Positions 41,847 through 50,082 of a stretch of 64,000 bases of DNA are shown here, one piece after another. The stretch comes from Phycisphaerae bacterium (GTDB taxonomy: Bacteria > Planctomycetota > Phycisphaerae > Sedimentisphaerales > Anaerobacaceae). How positions within the stretch are numbered: the first letter of the stretch is position 1; the number at the start of each line of letters is the position of its first letter. Both the position numbers and the translations under genes were made by a program. A model generated the notes under the pieces. That model was not told the DNA's origin and did no database searches. It was given only the letters and a program-made list of their open reading frames with translations. The stretch spans positions 62,001 to 126,000 of the forward strand of contig JAGOLX010000011.1 of the NCBI GenBank assembly GCA_017993835.1. Reading direction: 5' to 3'.

Positions 41847-44800
41847 CTAGGGGTTCGGCCGGCCGGGCGTTGGGGTGGCTGGCTGCCAGTTGGCCGGGTC
41901 GTTGCCGTAAGTCTGCGGATCGATCCGGCTCAATGACTTGCCCTGGCCGTCTGCTGCGACCGGCCAGGGGTCCACGCCGTCGGCGAAATCCTCGGGGTGC
42001 GAGCCGTCGCTGTAGGCGACGCGGTCTACCCGAATCCACTGCCGGGTGCCGTCGTCCTCCCTCTCGCCGGGCCTGCTGAGCTGGACCTTCTCGCCGCCGT
42101 TGGTCAGCCTGCCGAAAGTCCACGCCAGCACCTGCACGCCCGCCGGGACCGTGTACGTCGCCTTGAACGCGGTCAGGTCCTTCGTTAGGACGAGATACTC
42201 ACCCGGCGCCAGCGTCACGGGCGAATCGCTCGGGAACAACAGCTCGATCGCGGGATCGTCAGGATCGTCCGTGAACCGCCAGGGAGCCTGCTGCGTCGCG
42301 TCGTACAGGGTCGCCGTGGAATCGCTGATATTGAGCAGCTCCACGTACTCCGTCTCCTCACTGCCCGACGGGTGGTACATGATCTCGTTGATGACGATGG
42401 GCCCGACGACCGGATCGGCGTTGGCCATCCCCGGCGTAGGCTCGCTCAGGGCCACGAAATTGTACGAGCCGGTGCTCTTCTGCCAGCGGCCGAACGACAC
42501 GCCCGGCTCGGAGGCGTCGAACTTCTCCTGCTCGCTGTACCCGGTCAGGACCCCGCCTGAGCCCGAGTGCAGGTAGACTGTCTCGCCGTTCTTGCTCAGG
42601 CCGAAGGACGTGCTGCAGCCCGGATCGGCATCGTTGCCGAAGTGCTGGTCCTGGTAGAAGACGACGTATCCGCCCGCCGGGATGCTGGTCCCTGCGCCGA
42701 TCTCGTACTTGGTCAGGTCGTCGGCGTCGTCGCTGAGGTACCAGCCTGCGAGGTCAATCGCCTCGGCGGTCGTGTTGTGCAGCTCGATCCAGTCGGAACC
42801 GCCGCCGGCGGGATTCGAGAGCAACTCGTTGATAACGACCGAGCCGGGCTCGGGGACCTGGCCGGTGTCGTCTGAGCCAGGCGAGCCGTTCGCAGAGGCG
42901 CTGGGTCGCCAGGCGCTCTTGCTGCCCAGATCATAGTCGCTGGACGGGTCGCGGACCGTCAGCGAGAAGCCCGAGCCGTCGGTCAGATCGAACCAGTCGT
43001 CCTCGTATTCGAAGCTCTGGATGACTTCGCCGACCGCATCGAGAAGCTCGATCTGTTCGCCTGCGTTGTCCAGATTGCCTTCATACTGGCCGACGACCGC
43101 CAGTTGATTCCCGTAGCGGGCCTCGAAGGAGGCGATATCTCGCACCAGCAGACAATAGCTGCCTGCGGCCAGCTCGAAGCTCGGGAATGTGTACTGAATT
43201 CCCCTGGTGAACCGGACCAGGTTCAGGTGGATCGTCTCGTCGCCGACGTTGGTCAGCTCGATGAACTCCGCGTTCGGATCGCCTTCGGGGTGGTACAGGA
43301 TCTCGCTGACCCGCAGGTTCTCAGCTACCCGGCCGACGCTGTAGACTGCCTCATTCAGGGCACTCCAGGTCGAGCCGCTGAGGGACCGGGCCTTGACGCA
43401 GACGCTGTGCGACAGGGTGATCGGCCCGGCGTACCGCAGGGCGGCGGTGGAGACCTCCGTGGGAACCTCCTCCGTCACGGCCTTGCTTGCGGCCAGTTCC
43501 ACCGACAATAGGAAGTCCGAGCTCTGCGCCGAGGAATTCATCGCCTGAATCGCCAGGATGTTCGTGCCCGGCAACAACCTGGAGATAGGGGCCGTGACGT
43601 TGAAGGATTCAAAGAGCACGGCCGAATCGTCGGGATTCGATGCGTTGCCCGTGGTGTTCGAGTTCCAGACGGGCGTGCCGGCGAAGTTCTTCCTGGCGAT
43701 CTCGGTCCCGTTCAGGTAGGCGACGAACCCATCGTCACAGCGGACGCTCAGCGTAAGACCCATGAGCGAGACGATGTCCTCGACCGTGACGCTGAACGGG
43801 ATGCGAATGTAACAACTGGAGGTCCGTTGGTACATCCGGCTCCCGACATCGATGCTGAAGTAGGTCTCGAACCCGGTGGCGTACTCGTATCCGACGCCGC
43901 CAGCGCCGGCGATCCAGGCGGAGTCGTCAAAGGCGGCGCCGCCTTTCCATGCGTCGGAGATCGCGGCGGTGGGGACCAGGACCTTCTTCGACGCGCTCTC
44001 CTTGACAATCGCGACCTGGCCATCGGTTCCGCCGGTCGATTCCGGGGCCCTCGGGTCGGTGCCGTCGAGGGTGTAGTGGATGGTCGTGTCGGCCTGCATG
44101 AAGAGACTGTCGGTGGACAGGATCGGGCCGCCATGCCGGTAGCTGCCGTTGACGTAGAAGACCGGGGCCTCGACGCTCGGGTACAGCCCGGCGTTGCGGA
44201 ACTGGCCCAGTACGATGGCGCTCCGCTGCGGCAGGTAGGACTGGAGAATCTTGTTTCGCATCGCGGTCCAGTGCGCCGGCGTGGCGCCGCTGCCGTTCTG
44301 GTCGGCCCAGCGAGCCGCCTCCGGGATAATCGCCAGCTCGATGAAGTTCGCCATCGCGGTATACCGCGAGATCAGCGAATCGGACGTGAGAATGCCCTCG
44401 TTGAAGAACAGGCGGTGCAGGCGATCCGCAAAGAGCAATCGGTACTCCGCGTTGTTTCGCAGCGACCCGTGCGGCTGGCCCACCTGGCCGGAATCGGGAC
44501 TGGTGATCTTGTCCATGTTCAGCGGGGATCGCGAGCTGAGCATGACATCCTCCCCGTCCCAACAGTAGAACTTGAACCCGGTGCTGGCGGCGGTGCGGTC
44601 CCTCGCCAGCCAGTAGTTGTTCCAGGGCCAGTCCCAGTTGCCCGCCCACATATTGACGATCATGTAGTCGATGTAGTTGGGCACGTCCAGCAGGCAGGGG
44701 TAGTCGCTCCGAGGCGTCCCATCGGCGTCCCTGCCCTGGAGTCTCTGAAACGCGACATCGGACGAGGCCGCCTGCTGGCACAGAGACAACATCTGGTTCA

Positions 44801-46337
44801 GCGCCGTCTTGTTGCCCTGGTCCACGGTGAAGCTCGTGTGTTTGAGCACGTCCCAGTCGTCCTTCTCGCCGCCGTAGTAGGTGCTGGAGAAGGTCCCGTC
44901 CGGGCGCTCGCAGGGATTGTACAGTCCCCAGTACAGGCCGTTGACGTAGAGGTGCACGAACGTGCCGTGCGAGGCAGCGTTGCCCGTATCGAGCTGGAGG
45001 TTTCGCACGAACTCGTCCCGCGTGAACTGAGCGTTCGTTTCATTGCCGGCCCAGGTGTACCCGTCGTTGGCGCCGGCCCGAAGGACGAGGGTGTCGAACT
45101 CCCGGGCGGCGTCCGGGCCGAAGAGGGGGTATCGCAGCTTCGTCGGGCCGTACTCGCCTTTGAAACCCAGACGGAACGAGTGCTTCCTGCAGTTGCCGGG
45201 TTGGCGGAACCATGCGCCCTGAATCTGAATGCCGCAGTTGATCTGGAAGCCCTCCGTGCCGTCGGGGTAGATCAGTTCGACCGAGCCCGGCCTTTCCCAG
45301 GAGGGATCGTTGTTGCCGGCATTGGAGTTCGAGTAGATGCCCGTCTTGGAGTCGAACAGGTCGTCGACGTCCATCACGAGGGACATCGAGGGCAGCGACT
45401 TCAGGGCCGCGTTCAGTTGCCCGCTGTACTGGGAATTCGAGAGGATGTCCGAGTCCATCTCGTAGTCGGCGGGCACGCTGCCCCACGTGGTGGGGAAGCC
45501 GGTGGGCTTGGTCGATTGCAGGGCGACGTTGGCGAGGAACAGGTACGTGTGAGCCGCCGCCGGGCTCGAGATCCAGTCGGTCTTGACCGCTGCCGCCCGC
45601 AGGCAGGTTGTCTTGGCGACGTGAATGGGCTGGGTGTAGGCGGTCCCGTCCACTGCTCCTATTCGGTCGCTAGGTTGGCCGGGGTCGCTGCCGTCGGTGG
45701 TGTAGTAGATCGTGGCACCCGGCGTGTCGCACGACAGGGCGACGTCGAACGATGTCTCGTAGAAGCCTCGCTCGCGGCTGAATCGCACGTCGGACACGAC
45801 GCCCATCGCCGCCTGGGCGTTCGATGTCCCCGGCGTGGCCGCGGTCAGGAAGCCCCAGTCGCCTGTGGCATCGGGAGAGCGGCCGTAGGAGACGTCGGGA
45901 AGCTGTTCGCCATACACGACATAGTCGAGGAGGGTGACCCCGTCGGCGTCGAAGAGGTAGAGGCCGCCGCCGTCGGCGCCCAGTTTGAAGTTGGCGTGCA
46001 GGCCGGGGTCGGTCGTTTCGCCGTCCGCCCAGATGAGCAGGAACCCGCCGGGTGTGATCGTCGTGAGGGCGGCTTTGTCGAATGGGATCTGCCAGCGGGT
46101 GGGGACCTCGGGATCGTCGGTCAGGTACAGACCCGCGGCGTTGACCGGCGCGAGGGAGGCGTTGCGCATCTCGATCCAGTCGTCGTAGTCACCCTGCGGG
46201 TCTGCCGTCGTGCTGGCGTTGGAGGCCATCAGTTCGTTGAGGACCAGCGGGACAGCGGCGCAGGCGGGGGGGACGCAAAGGAACGCAACCAGGACGGCCA
46301 ACGAGGCGACCAGCGCCAGTCTGACAGACTCGACCAT
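41847..46337 (-). CDS. Giant secreted CotH-kinase-fold protein with lamin-tail and chitobiase-like domains
   Basis: The 1496-residue protein has a signal peptide (about 1-27, ending ACA-A). In order: a lamin-tail domain (VLNELMASN to about residue 170), a chitobiase-C-like domain with YYTTDGSDPG near 215, and a CotH domain (about 300-690) with RKHSFRLGFKGEYG, LVLRAGANDGYT, RDEFVRNL, YVNGLYWGLYNPCERPD and CWDGED, which keep the kinase-like core. A second HYTLDGTDPRAP domain (about 745) and a galactose-binding-like beta-sandwich (about 800-960) follow. Three more lamin-tail domains are marked by VSEILYHPEGD, VINELLSNP and VINEIMYHPSG. Likely a cell-surface or secreted protein; the phosphorylation target is unknown. 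GGAAGGAT precedes the ATG. Confidence 0.88.
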   Translation of the reverse strand: MVESVRLALVASLAVLVAFLCVPPACAAVPLVLNELMASNASTTADPQGDYDDWIEMRNASLAPVNAAGLYLTDDPEVPTRWQIPFDKAALTTITPGGFLLIWADGETTDPGLHANFKLGADGGGLYLFDADGVTLLDYVVYGEQLPDVSYGRSPDATGDWGFLTAATPGTSNAQAAMGVVSDVRFSRERGFYETSFDVALSCDTPGATIYYTTDGSDPGQPSDRIGAVDGTAYTQPIHVAKTTCLRAAAVKTDWISSPAAAHTYLFLANVALQSTKPTGFPTTWGSVPADYEMDSDILSNSQYSGQLNAALKSLPSMSLVMDVDDLFDSKTGIYSNSNAGNNDPSWERPGSVELIYPDGTEGFQINCGIQIQGAWFRQPGNCRKHSFRLGFKGEYGPTKLRYPLFGPDAAREFDTLVLRAGANDGYTWAGNETNAQFTRDEFVRNLQLDTGNAASHGTFVHLYVNGLYWGLYNPCERPDGTFSSTYYGGEKDDWDVLKHTSFTVDQGNKTALNQMLSLCQQAASSDVAFQRLQGRDADGTPRSDYPCLLDVPNYIDYMIVNMWAGNWDWPWNNYWLARDRTAASTGFKFYCWDGEDVMLSSRSPLNMDKITSPDSGQVGQPHGSLRNNAEYRLLFADRLHRLFFNEGILTSDSLISRYTAMANFIELAIIPEAARWADQNGSGATPAHWTAMRNKILQSYLPQRSAIVLGQFRNAGLYPSVEAPVFYVNGSYRHGGPILSTDSLFMQADTTIHYTLDGTDPRAPESTGGTDGQVAIVKESASKKVLVPTAAISDAWKGGAAFDDSAWIAGAGGVGYEYATGFETYFSIDVGSRMYQRTSSCYIRIPFSVTVEDIVSLMGLTLSVRCDDGFVAYLNGTEIARKNFAGTPVWNSNTTGNASNPDDSAVLFESFNVTAPISRLLPGTNILAIQAMNSSAQSSDFLLSVELAASKAVTEEVPTEVSTAALRYAGPITLSHSVCVKARSLSGSTWSALNEAVYSVGRVAENLRVSEILYHPEGDPNAEFIELTNVGDETIHLNLVRFTRGIQYTFPSFELAAGSYCLLVRDIASFEARYGNQLAVVGQYEGNLDNAGEQIELLDAVGEVIQSFEYEDDWFDLTDGSGFSLTVRDPSSDYDLGSKSAWRPSASANGSPGSDDTGQVPEPGSVVINELLSNPAGGGSDWIELHNTTAEAIDLAGWYLSDDADDLTKYEIGAGTSIPAGGYVVFYQDQHFGNDADPGCSTSFGLSKNGETVYLHSGSGGVLTGYSEQEKFDASEPGVSFGRWQKSTGSYNFVALSEPTPGMANADPVVGPIVINEIMYHPSGSEETEYVELLNISDSTATLYDATQQAPWRFTDDPDDPAIELLFPSDSPVTLAPGEYLVLTKDLTAFKATYTVPAGVQVLAWTFGRLTNGGEKVQLSRPGEREDDGTRQWIRVDRVAYSDGSHPEDFADGVDPWPVAADGQGKSLSRIDPQTYGNDPANWQPATPTPGRPNP

Positions 46338-46559
46338 TCTTCATCCTTCCTCACAAGAACCCTCGCTGACCGCTCGCGGTCCCTCCTGCGGGCATGTCCG
46401 GCGTCGAAAACGACCTTAATTTCTGTCCCATTGTAGTCTATTCGGCCCCTCCAGGTCAATGGATTAGCGCGGGGGACGCAGATGAGGCCGAGACGACATG
46501 GCTCTTCGCCAAGGCATGCCGTGGGGTGGTCTCGCGGACTGCTTGCTGTTCCAGCCAAT
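46338..46559. other. Upstream region of the CotH gene with promoter
   Basis: The minus-strand promoter is at 46430-46459; otherwise there is no gene. The left inverted repeat of the DUF262 island begins at 46560. Confidence 0.4.
46430..46459 (-). promoter_or_regulatory. Promoter of the CotH/lamin-tail gene
   Basis: On the minus strand TTGACC (46454-46459) and TACAAT (46430-46435) are 18 bases apart, about 95 bases before the ATG. Confidence 0.55.
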
Positions 46560-46593
46560 GGTTGCGTTTAACGCTTTGCGGATACCAGCGGGG
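46560..46593 (+). repeat. Left 34-bp inverted repeat of the DUF262-HNH island
   Basis: The 34 bases from GGTTGCGTTT to CCAGCGGGG recur as the reverse complement at 48309-48342 with only two mismatches. The pair encloses a single gene. Part of it (TTTAACGCTTT...CCAGC) recalls the dispersed repeat near 806-820. Confidence 0.8.
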
Positions 46594-46661
46594 GCGGAAT
46601 GGCAAAGAGGTCCCATATGCCTGTTCACCGCAGGATGTGCCACGAAGCCGATCCTTCCGGC

Positions 46662-47966
46662 TCACCTCTTGCCTTTTCTCGAATTGCACGACCGACACAT
46701 CAGAGACGCATTTGAGAGGGTCGATCTTCCTCCGAGGGCATGGGGCTTAATGTGGTCAATGGTGAAGTTCGACCAAGACAGAGGCTTGTGGCATCTGGGG
46801 CACCGCTTGCGGTCATCCGAGTGCCACAGCAGCCTGCGTTGTTCAATGGTGAACCCGCGATGCTCGTCCTTCTTCTGGAACAGCCCGCCGAAGATCCTCT
46901 TGAGGATCTCTGCTCGTCGTTGTCTGGTGGCGAGGCTGTCTGTATCGCCTTGGATTGTGAGCAGGTAATCGGCGAAGAGTCGTTGATCCTCGGTTGCTCC
47001 TTCAACCGTGCGCTGCTGCTGGCGGACTATCCCCACCCCGTTGGACAGCCAAACCAGGAGTCTCTGCGCTTGTCTGTTTCTCTTGGTGTCCGAGAGGATG
47101 CACCCTTCCTGGTCCATCTCCGAAACAAGGACAAACAGGGAATAGAAGTCGGCAGAGTTCGCGAACCGTGTTGTCCGGATGTCGGGGAACATCCTCTTCA
47201 CGAGGTTCAGTACGCGGATTGTCTCTTGAACAGCCTTTCGCAGCCTCCGAGGATCCACAGACTGACCGCCAATGATGCCGTCGAGGGCTTTCTTCTTGTT
47301 GATCAGCCCTCTGGCTTGAATCGATGCCATGAGTTCACAAACCAGTTCGACATGTTTCATACGACTGATCTGTCCAGCGGAGAGGATGTGGTTCTCTCTG
47401 AAGAAGCTGCATTTCTTCTCCGCGAGCTTTCCTGCATGTCTCAGAAACTCACTGTGGAAGAATCTCGCGTGGCGCTTCTCGGCACCTGTGAGACGCTTCC
47501 CGGTTGAATTGATCCGGACGAAGAGGTTGACGATATCTGCAAGTTCCCCGGTAATCTCGACCGTCTGGAACTTGTAACCCATGAGTCGGTGCCCGTAGCC
47601 GCGTTTTTGGAGACGCTGCCAATCCCAGTCTTCAGTTGCTTCATTGGGTCCCAGACGCAACTTTGCCCCAAAACGCTGCCTACGAAAACGGCCCGCTCCC
47701 TGAAACATGAGTACCGTTTCCAGACGCTGTTTGCCATCAATCACATCGTATCGCAGGTTCCCGTTGTCGTCCCGCCGATACAGGAAGACCGAAGGGACAG
47801 GATAATTCTGCAAGAGGGATTCGATCAGTTTCTTTCGATCTGATAGTGTCCAGACCGAATCACGCTGGAACCCGGGTTCGAGGTTTAGTTGGCCATTGTT
47901 GTACAGAAGGACAAATTCCTGGATAGTCTTGTCGCCGTAGTCAAAGTCAAGCGAATGTGCAGGCAT
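46662..47966 (-). CDS. DUF262 / HNH endonuclease protein (GmrSD-like defence nuclease)
   Basis: The 434-residue protein has a DUF262 (ParB/Srx-fold) N-terminus with PGFQRDSVW at 31-39 and VIDGKQRL at 75-82. The latter is the DGQQR motif with Lys replacing the first Gln. A helical middle follows, then an HNH nuclease domain from about residue 389: CPRC, TIDHIKPHALGG, then LMCRSCNSRKG. DUF262-HNH proteins include type IV restriction enzymes that cut modified phage DNA using NTP energy. The ATG at 47966 follows a GGAAGGA site. GC is visibly lower than in flanking genes and the gene stands alone between inverted repeats, both signs of transfer. Confidence 0.85.
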   Translation of the reverse strand: MPAHSLDFDYGDKTIQEFVLLYNNGQLNLEPGFQRDSVWTLSDRKKLIESLLQNYPVPSVFLYRRDDNGNLRYDVIDGKQRLETVLMFQGAGRFRRQRFGAKLRLGPNEATEDWDWQRLQKRGYGHRLMGYKFQTVEITGELADIVNLFVRINSTGKRLTGAEKRHARFFHSEFLRHAGKLAEKKCSFFRENHILSAGQISRMKHVELVCELMASIQARGLINKKKALDGIIGGQSVDPRRLRKAVQETIRVLNLVKRMFPDIRTTRFANSADFYSLFVLVSEMDQEGCILSDTKRNRQAQRLLVWLSNGVGIVRQQQRTVEGATEDQRLFADYLLTIQGDTDSLATRQRRAEILKRIFGGLFQKKDEHRGFTIEQRRLLWHSDDRKRCPRCHKPLSWSNFTIDHIKPHALGGRSTLSNASLMCRSCNSRKGKR

Positions 47967-48308
47967 GTCTTGTCCTTCCCTTCTTGTCGAGTTCTCTCCA
48001 TGATGTCGTCGCAGACCGCTCTTGGGCTTCGTGTCCGGATGCCACTCCGAGTCACGCGAATGATCATACCGGCTTGTGCGGCATGGGTCAATTGCATGGG
48101 GAGCGGAAGGTGGGACAGTGTGCGGACTATCGGATCGGTGTATCCGTTGCTTCAGCGAGGTCGGTTGGGCACTTGATGCGCGCTGTTGCGTATGGTAGAT
48201 TATTCCTGCCGGCTCGGAGGATAGGGCAACGCTGGCGAGCGACCCGAGCGCCGCAGCCGGTGATATACGGCGGGGAGGGCCCGATGGTTTGTCGGGCCTC
48301 CCTCGTTT
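47967..48308. other. Upstream region of the DUF262-HNH gene
   Basis: About 340 bases between the gene and the right inverted repeat. I see no second gene and no clear consensus promoter. Upstream frame extension is open but rich in rare-type residues and not protein-like. Confidence 0.4.
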
Positions 48309-48342
48309 CCCCGCTGGTATCCGCAATGCGGTAAACGCAACC
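48309..48342 (-). repeat. Right 34-bp inverted repeat of the DUF262-HNH island
   Basis: Reverse complement of 46560-46593 with two mismatches in 34 positions. No target-site duplication is apparent outside the pair. Confidence 0.8.
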
Positions 48343-48734
48343 TTCGATCCAGTCCGATCTCGCGGTGATTTGCGGAACGCCGAGAATAGCCCTCGCGGCC
48401 TCCAATTCCTGAGACGTTGCGGTACTCGTGTCTCAGAACGTGCAGGAGAAGGCAAGTTGTCGTAGCATGGGCATCTTGCCCATGAGTCGCAGGGCCATCC
48501 TGGGCCTGCCAAGACTGTTTTGTCCTACGGGCGGGACACCCGTGCCACTTCTGACATACGTTGTCAGGAACCGGGGCATCGTCAGCGTGCATCATCCGAA
48601 TCCGATGAGGAGCACGCGATTGTGGACTGGCCTGCCTGTGTGCTATAATGACCCGTTCTTGATGATTCAAGTGTTGGACAGAGGCCCATGGCAACATGCA
48701 TATCAGTCAACTCGATCCTGAAGGAGGACCCGCA
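48343..48734. repeat. Intergenic region with GTAG palindromes upstream of the oxidoreductase gene
   Basis: GTAG at 48462-48465 starts a copy of the family with arms CATGGGCA/TGCCCATG, followed by a degenerate partner ending near 48545 (ACGGGCGGGACACCCGTG). The promoter of the following gene is at 48620-48649. Confidence 0.6.
48620..48649 (+). promoter_or_regulatory. Extended -10 promoter of the Gfo/Idh/MocA - TIM-barrel unit
   Basis: A perfect TATAAT (48644-48649) is preceded by TGC (extended -10), with TTGTGG (48620-48625) 18 bases upstream. The start codon is 86 bases further. Confidence 0.55.
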
Positions 48735-49985
48735 ATGAATCGTTCCGTATCCCGTCGAGCATTCCTGAAGACCGCAGCAGGGACAAGTGCCGCGTTGGCG
48801 TTTTCCGCGGCCAGCTATGCGAAGATCCCCGGGGCCAACGACCGGATTTCCATCGCGCAGATCGGGTGCGGCGGCCGGGGGATCGGCGCCCATATGACCG
48901 GCATCCACCCGTTCGACAAGGAACAGAACGTCGAGGTCACCGCGGTCTGCGATCCCTGGCGGGTGCGTCGGGAGATGGCCTCCGCCAAGGCCAACGAATG
49001 GTACGGCCGACCGGCCAGGCAATTCGTCTCCTATCGCGACGTGGTGGCCCTCGCCGACGTGGACGCGGTGATGATTGCGTCGCCCGACCACATGCACACC
49101 GCGCACCTGAAGGCGGCCGCCGAAGCGGGTAAGGACGCCTACTGCGAGAAGCCCCTGGCGATGGACATGGCGGGACTGAAGGCGGCCTGCGACGCGGTCA
49201 AGAAGGCCAACGCGGTCGTCCAGATCGGCACGCAGCTCCGCAGTCTGCCGAGCTTCACCGGCTGTCGCGAGCTGTACAAGACCGGCATCCTGGGCACGGT
49301 CGGGCGGATCGAGCAGTGCCGCAACGACGAGAGACCGTATTGGTACTCGTACATCAAGGACGTCAAGCCGGAAGACGTGGATTGGAAGGAGTTCGTGGGG
49401 GATCGCACCACGCGGCCGTTCGACCCGGTGTTCTACTCCGGCTGGTACGGCTACCGCGAGTTCTCCGATGGGCCCGTCTGCGGCTACGGCAGTCACTTCA
49501 TCGACCTGGTGCACTACATCACCGGCGCGAAGTTCCCCAGCAGTTGCGTCTGCCTGGGCGGGACATTCACCTACAAGGACGAGCACCATTTCACCTGTCC
49601 CGACCACTCGCAGGCTTTGTGGATCTATCCCGAGGGGTTCATGGTGAGCTACTCGACCAACTGCGGCAACGGCAGCGGCAACAGCTTCAAAATCTTCGGC
49701 GACGAGGGCACCCTGGACATGGTTTCGTGGACGTCGCCCGTCCTGAGCGCCGAGGGCGGCGCGAAGCGGTCGGGCAAGATTCGCGGCAAGGTCCCGGTTC
49801 AGGACGTGCCGACGCCGGACCACTTCCTCAACTGGCTCCAGTGCCTGCGATCCCGCAAGGCGCCCAACGCGTCGATTGACGCAGGCTATCAGCACGCGGT
49901 TGCCTGCCTGATGGCCGTGCAGTCGCTCGACAGCGGAAAGCGGACGATCTACGACGTCGAGAAACGCGAGATCCGAGAAGGGTAA
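48735..49985 (+). CDS. Tat-exported Gfo/Idh/MocA family oxidoreductase
   Basis: The 416-residue protein starts MNRSVSRRAFLKTAAGTSAALAFSAASYA, a twin-arginine signal (SRRAFLK), so it folds with its nicotinamide cofactor before export. The Rossmann core has IGCGGRGIGAHM, DVDAVMIASPDHMHTAHLKAAAEAGKDAYCEKPLAM (the family EKP motif) and a C-terminal alpha/beta domain with YGSHFIDLVHYITGA. It would act on a sugar or derivative in the periplasm, as the exported planctomycete members are thought to do. AAGGAGG precedes the ATG. The next gene, 97 bases downstream, is likely co-transcribed. Confidence 0.9.
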   Translation: MNRSVSRRAFLKTAAGTSAALAFSAASYAKIPGANDRISIAQIGCGGRGIGAHMTGIHPFDKEQNVEVTAVCDPWRVRREMASAKANEWYGRPARQFVSYRDVVALADVDAVMIASPDHMHTAHLKAAAEAGKDAYCEKPLAMDMAGLKAACDAVKKANAVVQIGTQLRSLPSFTGCRELYKTGILGTVGRIEQCRNDERPYWYSYIKDVKPEDVDWKEFVGDRTTRPFDPVFYSGWYGYREFSDGPVCGYGSHFIDLVHYITGAKFPSSCVCLGGTFTYKDEHHFTCPDHSQALWIYPEGFMVSYSTNCGNGSGNSFKIFGDEGTLDMVSWTSPVLSAEGGAKRSGKIRGKVPVQDVPTPDHFLNWLQCLRSRKAPNASIDAGYQHAVACLMAVQSLDSGKRTIYDVEKREIREG

Positions 49986-50082
49986 TCGCATTTGCCATTT
50001 ACGATTTACGATTTGTGCTGACGCTAATTCTGGGAACCGCAAATCACCAACAATGGACTGTGCGTTCCGATGGGAGATGACA

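Noticed and set aside
43827-46436. 869-codon open frame opposite the CotH gene
   Set aside because: Antisense shadow; the opposite strand has a signal peptide and ordered domains.
46560-48342. Insertion sequence with a transposase
   Set aside because: The inverted repeats are real, but the only gene between them is a DUF262-HNH nuclease, and no target duplication is visible, so a classical IS is not supported.
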